NCBI RefSeq assembly: GCF_937900395.1
Contig: NZ_CALCDX010000013.1
Location: forward strand, 1-61,669
DNA from: an uncultured Caulobacter sp.
Lineage (GTDB): Bacteria > Pseudomonadota > Alphaproteobacteria > Caulobacterales > Caulobacteraceae
Reading direction: 5' to 3'
Length of the DNA stretch: 61,669 nt
This document shows, one piece after another, positions 27,840 through 36,019 of this stretch (position 1 is the first letter of the stretch; the number at the start of each line of letters is the position of its first letter). The notes beneath the pieces are model-generated. The model was not told the DNA's origin. It did no database searches and saw only the letters and a program-made list of their open reading frames with translations. The position numbers and the translations under genes were made by a program.

Positions 27840-29407
27840 TGCTGGTCGGCGACATCCGGAACCAGATCGACGGGATCTGGAATGACTTCTGGTCGGGCGG
27901 GGTTTCCAACCCGCTGAGCGTCATGGAGCAGCTGACCTATCTGCTGTTCATTCGCCGCCTGGACGAGCTGCAGGCTGTCGAAGAGCACAAGGCTCAGACG
28001 CTGAAGCAGCCACTGGCGCGCCGAATCTTCCCCGAGGGGCGTGACGGGCGCGGCAACAAGGAACTCCTGGAGCTTGGTGGCGAGCTGTACGAGAACCTGC
28101 GCTGGTCGCGGTTCAAGACCTTCGAAGCCCGGGAAATGTTCCGGATCGTGGACGAGCACGTCTTCCCCTTCATCCGCGAGAAGGTCGCCGCCGAAAGTGC
28201 CGTGTCCCAGCACATGAAGGATGCGCGGTTCGCCATCCCGACGCCAGCCCTTCTGGCGAAAGTCGTCGACAAGCTCGACCGGGTGCCGATGGACAATCGC
28301 GACACCAAGGGCGACGTCTATGAGTACATGCTGGGCAAGATCGCCAGCGCTGGTCAGAACGGTCAGTTCCGCACGCCGCGCCACATCATCAACCTGATGG
28401 TGGCCCTGATGCAGCCCAAACCCAAGGAAGTCATCTGCGACCCCGCCGCCGGCACCTGCGGCTTCCTGGTCGGGGCGGGCGAGTATCTACGCGCTCATCA
28501 CCCGGAAATCTTCCGCGACAAGGATCTGCGCGAGCACTTCCAAGCCAAGGCGTTCCACGGCTTCGACTTCGACCCGACCATGCTGCGGATCGGCTCGATG
28601 AACATGATCCTGCACGGGGTCGACAACCCGGTGATCGAGGCGCGCGACGCCCTGTCCGAGGATATCGCCGGCGAGAAGGAAAAGTACGACCTGATCCTCG
28701 CCAACCCGCCGTTCGCGGGATCGCTGGACTACGAGCAGACCGCCGTCGACCTGCAGCGCGTGGTCAAGACCCGCAAGACCGAGCTTCTATTCCTGGCGCT
28801 GTTCTTGCGCCTGCTGAAGACCGGCGGACGCGCGGCGGTCATCGTGCCAGACGGGGTGCTGTTCGGCTCGTCAAAGGCCCACAAGGAACTGCGCCGGATG
28901 CTTGTCGAGGACCACAAGCTGGACGCGGTGATCTCGCTGCCGTCGGGCGTGTTCCGGCCCTATGCCGGGGTTTCGACCGCCATCCTGATCTTCACCAAGA
29001 CGGGCGTCGGCGGTACCGACAAGGTCTGGTTCTACGACATGAAGGCTGACGGGTGGTCGCTGGACGACAAGCGCCAGCCCCTGCTGCCGGACGACAAGCT
29101 GGGCGTCGCGCCCAAGACCCCGCTGACCGAGGCCGAGCACGACAAGAACAACCTGCCCGACGTCCTGGCCCGCTGGGTGGAGCGCAACGGCGCGGAACAT
29201 GAGCGCCCGCGCACGGCCCAGAGCTTCGTGGTCGATAAGGCCGCCATCGCCAGTGACGGGGCCTATGACCTCTCAATCATCCGCTACAAGGAAGCCGTCC
29301 ACGAAGCCGTCGAACACCAGAGTCCGGCGGAGCTCATCGCCGAGCTGAAGCGTCTGGAGGCCGAGATCGCCGAGGGGCTGGTGAAGCTTGAGGAGATGGT
29401 GGGGTGA
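27839..29407 (+). CDS. hsdM: type I restriction-modification methyltransferase subunit HsdM
   Basis: The 522-residue adenine-N6 methyltransferase has a helical HsdM N-terminal domain starting IRNQIDGIWNDFWSGGVSNPLSVMEQLTYLLF. The SAM-binding motif I is DPAAGTCGFLVGA (about 201-213), and the catalytic motif IV is NPPF (about 289-292). GGGGGAG precedes the ATG, which shares one base with the WYL stop. An upstream in-frame start at 27575 would overlap the WYL gene and is not used. With HsdS it methylates the recognition site; with HsdR it restricts unmethylated DNA. Confidence 0.97.
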   Translation: MLVGDIRNQIDGIWNDFWSGGVSNPLSVMEQLTYLLFIRRLDELQAVEEHKAQTLKQPLARRIFPEGRDGRGNKELLELGGELYENLRWSRFKTFEAREMFRIVDEHVFPFIREKVAAESAVSQHMKDARFAIPTPALLAKVVDKLDRVPMDNRDTKGDVYEYMLGKIASAGQNGQFRTPRHIINLMVALMQPKPKEVICDPAAGTCGFLVGAGEYLRAHHPEIFRDKDLREHFQAKAFHGFDFDPTMLRIGSMNMILHGVDNPVIEARDALSEDIAGEKEKYDLILANPPFAGSLDYEQTAVDLQRVVKTRKTELLFLALFLRLLKTGGRAAVIVPDGVLFGSSKAHKELRRMLVEDHKLDAVISLPSGVFRPYAGVSTAILIFTKTGVGGTDKVWFYDMKADGWSLDDKRQPLLPDDKLGVAPKTPLTEAEHDKNNLPDVLARWVERNGAEHERPRTAQSFVVDKAAIASDGAYDLSIIRYKEAVHEAVEHQSPAELIAELKRLEAEIAEGLVKLEEMVG

Positions 29408-30522
29408 GCCGGTCCTTCACGCGGATCGCCTTTAGCGAAGCATTAGAGGATTTGACTGGTGGCAATATCAAGACGCTACAGAGCGACTATCTTGATAGTG
29501 GCGATTATCCAATAGTCGATCAAGGCAAGGCGCTAGTCGCGGGTTACACAAATGATGCATCCCGCCTCTGCCAGTCTCCCCTACCCCTGATCATTTTTGG
29601 GGATCACACACGTATCTTCAAATACGTCGATTTTCCTTTCGGCCTGGGGGCAGATGGAACGAAAGTCCTGCGGGCAAAGGCCGGCGTCGACCCAAAATAC
29701 GTTTTTCATTTCCTCCAGCAGGTTCCGATTGAAAGTGCTGGGTACTCCAGGCACTTCAAGTTCCTGAAGGAAACCACCATCCCCCTCCCACCACTCGACG
29801 AACAGCGGCGGATCGCGGCGATCCTCGACCAAGCCGATGCCCTGCGCCGCAAGCGGCGGGAGCACTCATCGCGCATGGCGGCCTTGGTTAGCGCAAAGTT
29901 TCAAGCCATGTTCGGCGACCCCGTCGGAACCAAGCGCTTGTATCCTTCGGTCGAGCTTGTATCGCTTATAGATTCCGACAGGCCAATAACTTACGGCATT
30001 CTGAAGCCGGGCCCCGACCTACTCGATGGCGTGCCCTATGTGCGAGTTGTGGACATAAAAGGTGGGCGAGTTCTTACTGATCAACTGCGTCGCACCAGCC
30101 CCGAAATCTCACATCAATATCGACGCTCCACGTTGCGAACTGGGGATGTGCTGATAAGTATTCGAGGACACGTCGGCAGGATGGCTCTTGTTCCACCGGA
30201 GGCTGATGGCGCCAACATCACCCAAGATACGGCACGTCTAGCTATTGTGGGAGCGAACCCCATTTTTGTTCGCGCGCTAATGGAGCATCCACTCAGCAAG
30301 AGATGGATGGCCGAGCGAACCCGGGGGATCGCCGTCCAGGGGATAAACCTAGGTGACCTAAAGAAATTCCCCGTCTTGGTGCCCCCTAGGGAAGAGCAAG
30401 ATAGCTTCGCTGACTTCTACAAAGAGGTTGAGCTCAACCGAAGCGCCGGAGATCGTCAACTCGCCCACCTCGACGCCCTCTTTGCCTCCCTCCAACACCG
30501 CGCGTTCCGGGGAGAGCTCTGA
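29404..30522 (+). CDS. hsdS: type I restriction-modification specificity subunit HsdS
   Basis: The 372-residue protein has two target-recognition domains (about 1-120 and 180-330), each followed by a conserved helical spacer that begins after IPLPPLDEQRRIAAILDQAD (about 121-140) and VLVPPREEQDSFADFYKEV (about 323-341). The spacer length sets the gap in the bipartite DNA target. It starts with GTG overlapping the hsdM stop (GTGA). The recognition sequence cannot be read from the protein. The TRDs look less GC-rich than the neighbours, as often seen where specificity domains are swapped. Confidence 0.96.
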   Translation: MSRSFTRIAFSEALEDLTGGNIKTLQSDYLDSGDYPIVDQGKALVAGYTNDASRLCQSPLPLIIFGDHTRIFKYVDFPFGLGADGTKVLRAKAGVDPKYVFHFLQQVPIESAGYSRHFKFLKETTIPLPPLDEQRRIAAILDQADALRRKRREHSSRMAALVSAKFQAMFGDPVGTKRLYPSVELVSLIDSDRPITYGILKPGPDLLDGVPYVRVVDIKGGRVLTDQLRRTSPEISHQYRRSTLRTGDVLISIRGHVGRMALVPPEADGANITQDTARLAIVGANPIFVRALMEHPLSKRWMAERTRGIAVQGINLGDLKKFPVLVPPREEQDSFADFYKEVELNRSAGDRQLAHLDALFASLQHRAFRGEL

Positions 30523-30525
30523 GCC

Positions 30526-32253
30526 ATGCAGCAGCAGACCGTCCCGATCAGCACCTTGGTCGACATGTATCGGCGCGGCGAGCTGCGCTTGCCGGAGATC
30601 CAGCGCCACTATGTCTGGCGCGGAACCCAGGTGCGGGACCTGTTCGACAGCCTCTATCGCGGCTATCCGTCCGGTTCGATCCTGATGTGGGAAACCGACG
30701 AACCGGTCCCGACCCGCGACTTCGCCGTCGCTCAGGAGACCACCGCCTTCGCTGGTCGGAAGTTGCTACTAGATGGTCAGCAGCGCCTGACCTCGCTAAC
30801 CGCCGTGCTGAGCGGCGAGCCAGTGACGGTGCGAGGCCGGAAGCGCCCCGTGCGCATCCTGTTCAATCTCGACCACCCAGATGGCCCACCCCGCGCCGAG
30901 GTCGAGGAAGAGACGCCGGACGAGAGCCCGCTGACGCCCGACGACGAGCTGACTGACGACGCCGACGAAGCCAGCGAGGAAAACGCCGTCAGCGACCGCT
31001 TCAATCAACGGACCTTCGTCGTCGCCAGCAAGGCGATCGAGGCGCAGCCGAACTGGGTCTCGGTCAGCGACGTTTTCGAGAAGGAAGAGCTCGCGATCCT
31101 CAAGAAGGCGGGCGTGAGCAGCCTGGATGACCCCCGCCTCGCCAAGTACCAAGCGCGTCTGGCTCGGCTGAAAAAGATCCGCGACTACGGCTACGTCGTC
31201 CACGTGCTGGAACGGAGCATGAGCTACGACGAGGTCACCGAGATCTTTGTGCGGGTGAACTCGGCGGGCGCCAAGCTGCGGTCCTCCGACCTGGCCCTCG
31301 CCCAGATGACCTCGCGTTGGCGGAACCTGCTGCCGCTCTTGGAAGCCTATCAGGCCGAATGCGAGACCAGCGGCTTCTTCATCGACCTGGGCCAACTTGT
31401 CCGGGCGATCGTTGTGTTCGCCACCGGGCAGTGCCTCTTCCGGAGCGTGGCTTCGACCTCGCTGGAACGCCTGCAAGCGGGCTGGGAACAGGCCAAGAGC
31501 GGCCTCAACTTCGCGATCAACTTCCTTCGGGCCAATGCGGGGATCGAGGACCAGAGCCTGCTGTCCTCGCCGATGTTCCTCCACGCACTAGCGGCCTTTG
31601 GTCACGCCAAGAACCACAAGCTGGATCAGGCCGAGGAGCGGGCGCTGCTGCACTGGCTGCTGGTCGCTAACGCCCGAGGCCGCTATTCGCGCGGTTCGAC
31701 CGAGACCCTGCTAAACGAGGACCTCGCCGTCATTTTCCGGCGAGGCTGTGACGCCGCCGAGCTCCTGTCGATTGTCGAACGGCAATTCGGGCGACTGCAC
31801 ATCGAGCCGGGCGACCTGAAAGCCCGTGGCTCCAATAGCCCTCTGTTCTCGCTGGCCTACCTGGCCCTGAAGGATGCCGGCGCCAAGGACTGGCACAGCG
31901 GCCTTGGCCTATCCCTGACCCACCAGGGCAAGATGCACTTCATCCAGTGGCATCACATCTATCCGAAGGCGCTTCTGAAGGATCACGGCTTCGAGACCGG
32001 CGACATCAACGAGATCGCCAATATGGCCTTCATCTCGGGACGCACAAACCAGCAGCTAGGGCGCAAGCCGCCTTCGGAGTACCTGCCGGAGATCATCGCC
32101 AAGCGAGGCGTCGAGGCGCTTTCCTCGCAATGCGTGCCGACGGATCCAAGCGTGCTGACGGTCGGGACCTATCCAGACTTCCTGGCTCAGAGGCGCGAGG
32201 CGCTGGCTGAGCGCATGAACCACTTCATCCAGAAAAAGGCGGGGCTTGCCTGA
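30526..32253 (+). CDS. DUF262 + HNH protein (GmrSD-like) inside the hsd operon
   Basis: The 575-residue protein has an N-terminal DUF262 domain. PEIQRHYVWRGTQVRDLFDSL (about 20-40) and the signature DGQQRLTSL (D83-L91) match the ParB-like nucleotide-binding fold of GmrS. A C-terminal HNH/DUF1524-type end has WHHIYPKALL (H476-H477) followed by NEIANMAFISGRTNQQLGRKPPSEYL. GmrSD enzymes are type IV restriction systems against modified phage DNA. Both parts are in one chain, so it may restrict DNA that HsdR cannot. It sits 3 bp after hsdS and its stop overlaps the hsdR start (TGATG), so it is expressed with the type I system. Role within the operon is inference. Confidence 0.92.
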   Translation: MQQQTVPISTLVDMYRRGELRLPEIQRHYVWRGTQVRDLFDSLYRGYPSGSILMWETDEPVPTRDFAVAQETTAFAGRKLLLDGQQRLTSLTAVLSGEPVTVRGRKRPVRILFNLDHPDGPPRAEVEEETPDESPLTPDDELTDDADEASEENAVSDRFNQRTFVVASKAIEAQPNWVSVSDVFEKEELAILKKAGVSSLDDPRLAKYQARLARLKKIRDYGYVVHVLERSMSYDEVTEIFVRVNSAGAKLRSSDLALAQMTSRWRNLLPLLEAYQAECETSGFFIDLGQLVRAIVVFATGQCLFRSVASTSLERLQAGWEQAKSGLNFAINFLRANAGIEDQSLLSSPMFLHALAAFGHAKNHKLDQAEERALLHWLLVANARGRYSRGSTETLLNEDLAVIFRRGCDAAELLSIVERQFGRLHIEPGDLKARGSNSPLFSLAYLALKDAGAKDWHSGLGLSLTHQGKMHFIQWHHIYPKALLKDHGFETGDINEIANMAFISGRTNQQLGRKPPSEYLPEIIAKRGVEALSSQCVPTDPSVLTVGTYPDFLAQRREALAERMNHFIQKKAGLA

Positions 32254-35200
32254 TGTCCCAGTTCGCCTTCCTCGCACCGGAGTTTCCAGAGGTTCACGAC
32301 CTGGCGGTTCGGGTCGAGAATTTGGCGCGCACGGATGCGCGGGGGGCCTGCTTCTACGCCCGCCTGACCCTGGAGACGATCGTCGACTGGCTCTATCGCC
32401 ACGACAACACACTGAAGTCGCCCTATGAGCGGACGCTATCGGCGCGGATCCATGAGCCGACGTTCAGAACCCTTGTCGGGTCCGCGCTCTCGGCTAAGGC
32501 GCGCATCCTGAAGGATCTGGGCAACCGCGCGGCACATGAGTCGCGCGCCGTCCCCGCCTCGGACGGCATAGCGGCGGCGCGGGAGCTCTTCCACGTCGGC
32601 TATTGGCTGGCGCGGACCTATGCCCGTGGGGAAAAGCCCTCCGGCTCGCTGACATTCTCGGCGGACACCCTCCCCCTCAACAAGGCGGTGCCCGCGCAAC
32701 GCCTGGAGCAGCTGAACGCCGCTGCGGAGCGTTTCGTCGAAGCCGTGAAGGCCCGCGAGGCCGCCGAGGCCAAGGCCCGGGCCAGTGAGGAGGGACGCCT
32801 AGCCCTGGAGGCGGAGCTTGCCGCCGTTCGCGCCGAGATCGCCGCCACGAAGGCCACGAACAGCGCCAAGCCCGATGACCACGACTACGGCGAGGCGGCG
32901 ACCCGCGATCTCTTTATCGACAAGTTGCTGCTGGAGGCCGGATGGTCGGTGGAAGCTGGCAACCTGGCTCTAGAGGTCGAGGTCGCCGGAATGCCCAATG
33001 AGCCGGGCGTCGGCTTCGTGGACTATGTGCTGCGAGGCGACGATGGCAAACCCCTAGCGGTGGTCGAGGCCAAGCGTACGCGCAAGGACGCCCGCGTCGG
33101 CCAGCGCCAGGCCGAGCTTTACGCCGACTGCCTGGAAGCCGAGACCGGCCAGCGCCCGATCATCTTCTACACCAATGGCTACGAGCACTGGATCTGGGAT
33201 GATCGGCGCTATCCGCCGCGTCCGGTGCAGGGCTTCCTGACCAAGGACGAACTGGAACTGGCGATCCGCCGCCGCACGAGCCTGCGCAGCCTCGCGAGCA
33301 TCGAGATCGATAGTGAGATCGCCGGGCGCTATTACCAGACGCGGGCGATCCGGCGGGTGGCCGAGACCTTCGAGGTCGACAAGCAACGCCGCGCCCTTCT
33401 GGTCATGGCGACGGGCTCGGGCAAGACGCGGACGGTCATCGCTCTGGCGGACCTTCTGATGAAGGCCAACTGGGCGCGCCGCATCCTGTTCCTCGCCGAT
33501 CGCAAGGCGCTGGTGAAGCAGGCCGCCGCCGCCTTCAAGAAGTTCCTCCCCTCGTCCGCGCCGGTCAATCTGATGACCGATCGGGAGTCGACGGGACGGG
33601 TCTACGTCTCGACCTATCCGACGATGATGGGCCTGATCGACCGTAAGGACGATAGCGTGGCGCGACGCTTTGGCCCCGGTCACTTCGACCTGATCATCAT
33701 TGATGAGGCCCACCGATCGGTCTATCGCAAGTACGGCGCGATCTTCGACTACTTCGACAGCATGCTCGTCGGCCTGACGGCGACGCCCAGGGACGAGATA
33801 GACCGCGACACCTACCGACTGTTCAACCTTCAGAGCGGCGTGCCGACCGACGCCTATGGTCTGGATGAGGCCGTCGGCGACAAGTATCTGGTGCCGCCCA
33901 AGGCGATCTCGGTGCCGCTTCGCTTTGAGCGACAAGGCATCCGCTACGACGACCTCTCCGACGACGAGAAGGAAGCCTGGGACGCCGTCGAATGGGACGA
34001 AGACGGCAATGTGCCGGCGGTCGTCGAGCCAGCAGCGGTCAACAAGTGGCTGTTCAACGCCGATACCGTCGACAAGGTGCTGGAACACCTGATGACGCAC
34101 GGTCAGCGCGTCGCCGATGGCGACCGACTGGGCAAGACCATCATCTTCGCCAAGAACCAGGACCATGCGCGCTTCATCGTCGAGCGCTTTGACCTAGCTT
34201 ATCCCGCGCTGGCAGGCAGTTTCGCGCGGGTGGTGATCTCCAGCGATCCCTATGCGCAGACCCTGATCGACGACTTCTCCCAGGCCGACAAAGCCCCGCA
34301 TATCGCCGTCTCGGTCGACATGCTGGACACCGGCATCGATGTGCCGGAGGTGGTGAACCTCGTCTTCTTCAAGATCGTGCGGTCCAAGGCGAAGTTCTGG
34401 CAGATGGTGGGGCGCGGGACGCGCCTGTGCCCAGACCTGTTCGGTCCCGGCCAGGACAAGGCGTTCTTCACGATCTTCGACTTCTGTCAGAACCTGGAAT
34501 TCTTCAACCAGAACCCGAATGTCACGGACGGCTCGATTGGCGCCTCTCTGAGCGAACGGCTATTCGCCAGTCGCGTCGAGCTGATCAGCGCGTTGGACGG
34601 CTTACCCAGACCAACGCCGCCTGGCGTTTTCCCAGAGGGGCAAACGGATGTCTCCGCCGTAGCGGAAAGCTACGCAGGCCATGACCAAACACAGGCGCTG
34701 CGCGACGACCTAGCCGAAGGGCTGCGTGAGATCGTCCAAGGCATGAGCCTGGACAACTTCCTGGTCCGGCCTAAGCGGCGTCTGGTCGAGAAGTACGCTG
34801 ACCCGGATGCATGGCGCCGGCTAGGTCTCGACGATCAAGCCGAGTTGACCCATCAGATCGCGGCGCTCCCCAGCAGCGTTACCGACGAAGACGTGGCAGC
34901 GAAGCAGTTCGATCTTCTTGTGCTCCGCGCCCAGCTAGCGCTTCTTCGCTCGGAAGCCAGCTTCCAGGGGCTGCGGGAAAAGATCGTCGGATTGGCGGGC
35001 CTGCTTGAGGAGAAGCGCACCATTCCCATGGTCGCCCATGAGATGGCGCTGATCCTTGAAATCCAGTCTGACGACTATTGGGAAGGCGTCACCGTTCCAA
35101 TTCTGGAGACGCTGCGCCGTCGCTTACGCGGCCTGATCAAGCTTATCGAGGCGAAGCCGCGCTCGATCGTCCGAACGGACTTCGAGGATGAGATCGGCGT

Positions 35201-35708
35201 CGGGACCGAGATTGAGCTGAGGGGAACCAATGTCGGCGCCGACATGGAACGCTTCCGGCGAAAGGCTCAGCATTTCCTTCAGGAGAACGCCAACCACATC
35301 GCCGTGCTGAAGCTTCGCAGGAACGAACCGTTGACGGCGACCGACCTCGCCGAGCTAGAGCGGATATTTGTGCACGCCGGTGTCGCGGAGCCGGATGATA
35401 TAGAGCGGGTTCGCGCGGAAGGCGGTCTAGGGCTCTTCGTCCGCTCGTTGGTCGGCCTTGACCGCGAGGCCGCGAATTCCGCGTTTGCGAGCTTCATGAC
35501 GGGCCGGAACCTCTCCGCGAGCCAGATCGAGTTCCTGAACATGGTCATCACGCATCTGACAGAACGGGGGCAGATGGAGCCGGGGCTGCTTTACGAAAGC
35601 CCGTTCACGGACTTCAATCCGCTGGGCGTCGCGGGACTCTTCAGCTTGGCCGACACCACTGCCGTCATCGAGATCCTGGAGAGCGTAAAAGCGCGCGCTG
35701 CCGCATAG
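32253..35708 (+). CDS. hsdR: type I restriction endonuclease subunit HsdR
   Basis: The 1151-residue protein begins with a DUF4145-like helical domain (about 1-150) and a coiled coil. The PD-(D/E)xK nuclease follows (D near 256 in VDYVLRG, E and K in VVEAKRT near 272-274). The DEAD-like translocase has Walker A MATGSGKTRT (about 385-394), DEAH in IIIDEAHRSVY (about 485-488), and a C-terminal lobe with MLDTGIDVPEVVNLVF and VGRGTRLCPD. The C-terminal third binds HsdM-HsdS. It translocates and cuts unmodified DNA. It is the last gene of the operon; 190 bp follow before the right att repeat. Confidence 0.97.
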   Translation: MSQFAFLAPEFPEVHDLAVRVENLARTDARGACFYARLTLETIVDWLYRHDNTLKSPYERTLSARIHEPTFRTLVGSALSAKARILKDLGNRAAHESRAVPASDGIAAARELFHVGYWLARTYARGEKPSGSLTFSADTLPLNKAVPAQRLEQLNAAAERFVEAVKAREAAEAKARASEEGRLALEAELAAVRAEIAATKATNSAKPDDHDYGEAATRDLFIDKLLLEAGWSVEAGNLALEVEVAGMPNEPGVGFVDYVLRGDDGKPLAVVEAKRTRKDARVGQRQAELYADCLEAETGQRPIIFYTNGYEHWIWDDRRYPPRPVQGFLTKDELELAIRRRTSLRSLASIEIDSEIAGRYYQTRAIRRVAETFEVDKQRRALLVMATGSGKTRTVIALADLLMKANWARRILFLADRKALVKQAAAAFKKFLPSSAPVNLMTDRESTGRVYVSTYPTMMGLIDRKDDSVARRFGPGHFDLIIIDEAHRSVYRKYGAIFDYFDSMLVGLTATPRDEIDRDTYRLFNLQSGVPTDAYGLDEAVGDKYLVPPKAISVPLRFERQGIRYDDLSDDEKEAWDAVEWDEDGNVPAVVEPAAVNKWLFNADTVDKVLEHLMTHGQRVADGDRLGKTIIFAKNQDHARFIVERFDLAYPALAGSFARVVISSDPYAQTLIDDFSQADKAPHIAVSVDMLDTGIDVPEVVNLVFFKIVRSKAKFWQMVGRGTRLCPDLFGPGQDKAFFTIFDFCQNLEFFNQNPNVTDGSIGASLSERLFASRVELISALDGLPRPTPPGVFPEGQTDVSAVAESYAGHDQTQALRDDLAEGLREIVQGMSLDNFLVRPKRRLVEKYADPDAWRRLGLDDQAELTHQIAALPSSVTDEDVAAKQFDLLVLRAQLALLRSEASFQGLREKIVGLAGLLEEKRTIPMVAHEMALILEIQSDDYWEGVTVPILETLRRRLRGLIKLIEAKPRSIVRTDFEDEIGVGTEIELRGTNVGADMERFRRKAQHFLQENANHIAVLKLRRNEPLTATDLAELERIFVHAGVAEPDDIERVRAEGGLGLFVRSLVGLDREAANSAFASFMTGRNLSASQIEFLNMVITHLTERGQMEPGLLYESPFTDFNPLGVAGLFSLADTTAVIEILESVKARAAA

Positions 35709-35819
35709 TTCGTTTGAGGCTGTAGGATCCCATTTGAGATTCCGAGCTGAACGAGTTCGGCGGCGTAGGCCGTGTGGCAGCACACTTATCTGTGGATAAG
35801 ATCACTTTCGCGCGGTGTT

Positions 35820-35836
35820 TCCACCTTGGTTCCACG
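35820..35836 (+). repeat. candidate integrase arm-type site, right
   Basis: TCCACCTTGGTTCCACG lies 62 bp inside attR and matches 12643-12659 at 16 of 17 positions in the same orientation. See the left copy. Confidence 0.5.
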
Positions 35837-35898
35837 CTCAACGCAGGCGCTAAGCACCGGTCGGCGCAAGGTGTATAATATGCTGATTTTATTGAGAA

Positions 35899-35948
35899 AA
35901 AGTGGTGCCGCCTAGGTGACTCGAACACCTGACCTACGCATTACGAAT
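35899..35948. repeat. attR: 50-bp direct repeat, right island end
   Basis: It is identical to 12471-12520 and covers the last 46 nt of tRNA-Thr plus 4 bp beyond its CCA end. Here it joins the chromosomal 5' part of the tRNA, so the tRNA gene is intact. Confidence 0.93.
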
Positions 35949-35978
35949 GCGCCGCTCTACCGGCTGAGCTAAGGCGGC
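35903..35978 (-). tRNA. tRNA-Thr (anticodon CGU)
   Basis: The minus strand folds as a tRNA of 76 nt with CCA encoded. The acceptor stem is GCCGCCU/AGGCGGC, the D-loop contains AGCCGGUAGA, the anticodon stem is GCGCA/UGCGU with loop UUCGUAA, and the T-arm is AGGUG-UUCGAGU-CACCU. Loop positions 34-36 are CGU, which reads the Thr codon ACG. Its 3' part is the island target; its product remains intact after integration. Confidence 0.95.
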
Positions 35979-36019
35979 CCACGGACGCTTCGGGAGCGAT
36001 CCCGGAGCGAAGGGAGCGC

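Larger units (their letters stand above)
12471..35948. mobile_element. 23.4 kb genomic island in tRNA-Thr(CGU), defence-rich
   Basis: The island is bounded by identical 50-bp direct repeats (12471-12520 and 35899-35948) that match the 3' part of a tRNA-Thr gene. A tyrosine integrase lies just inside the left repeat. Contents are an excisionase-like gene, regulators, a HUH-motif protein, DUF3892, an RmuC-like protein, type I Zorya and a type I restriction-modification operon with a DUF262 gene. Composition is visibly less GC-rich than the flanks, especially 15740-16250. Removing one repeat copy would give a circle of 23,428 bp. No structural phage genes or conjugation genes were seen, so it is an integrative island or satellite-like element rather than a full prophage. 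Confidence 0.93.
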
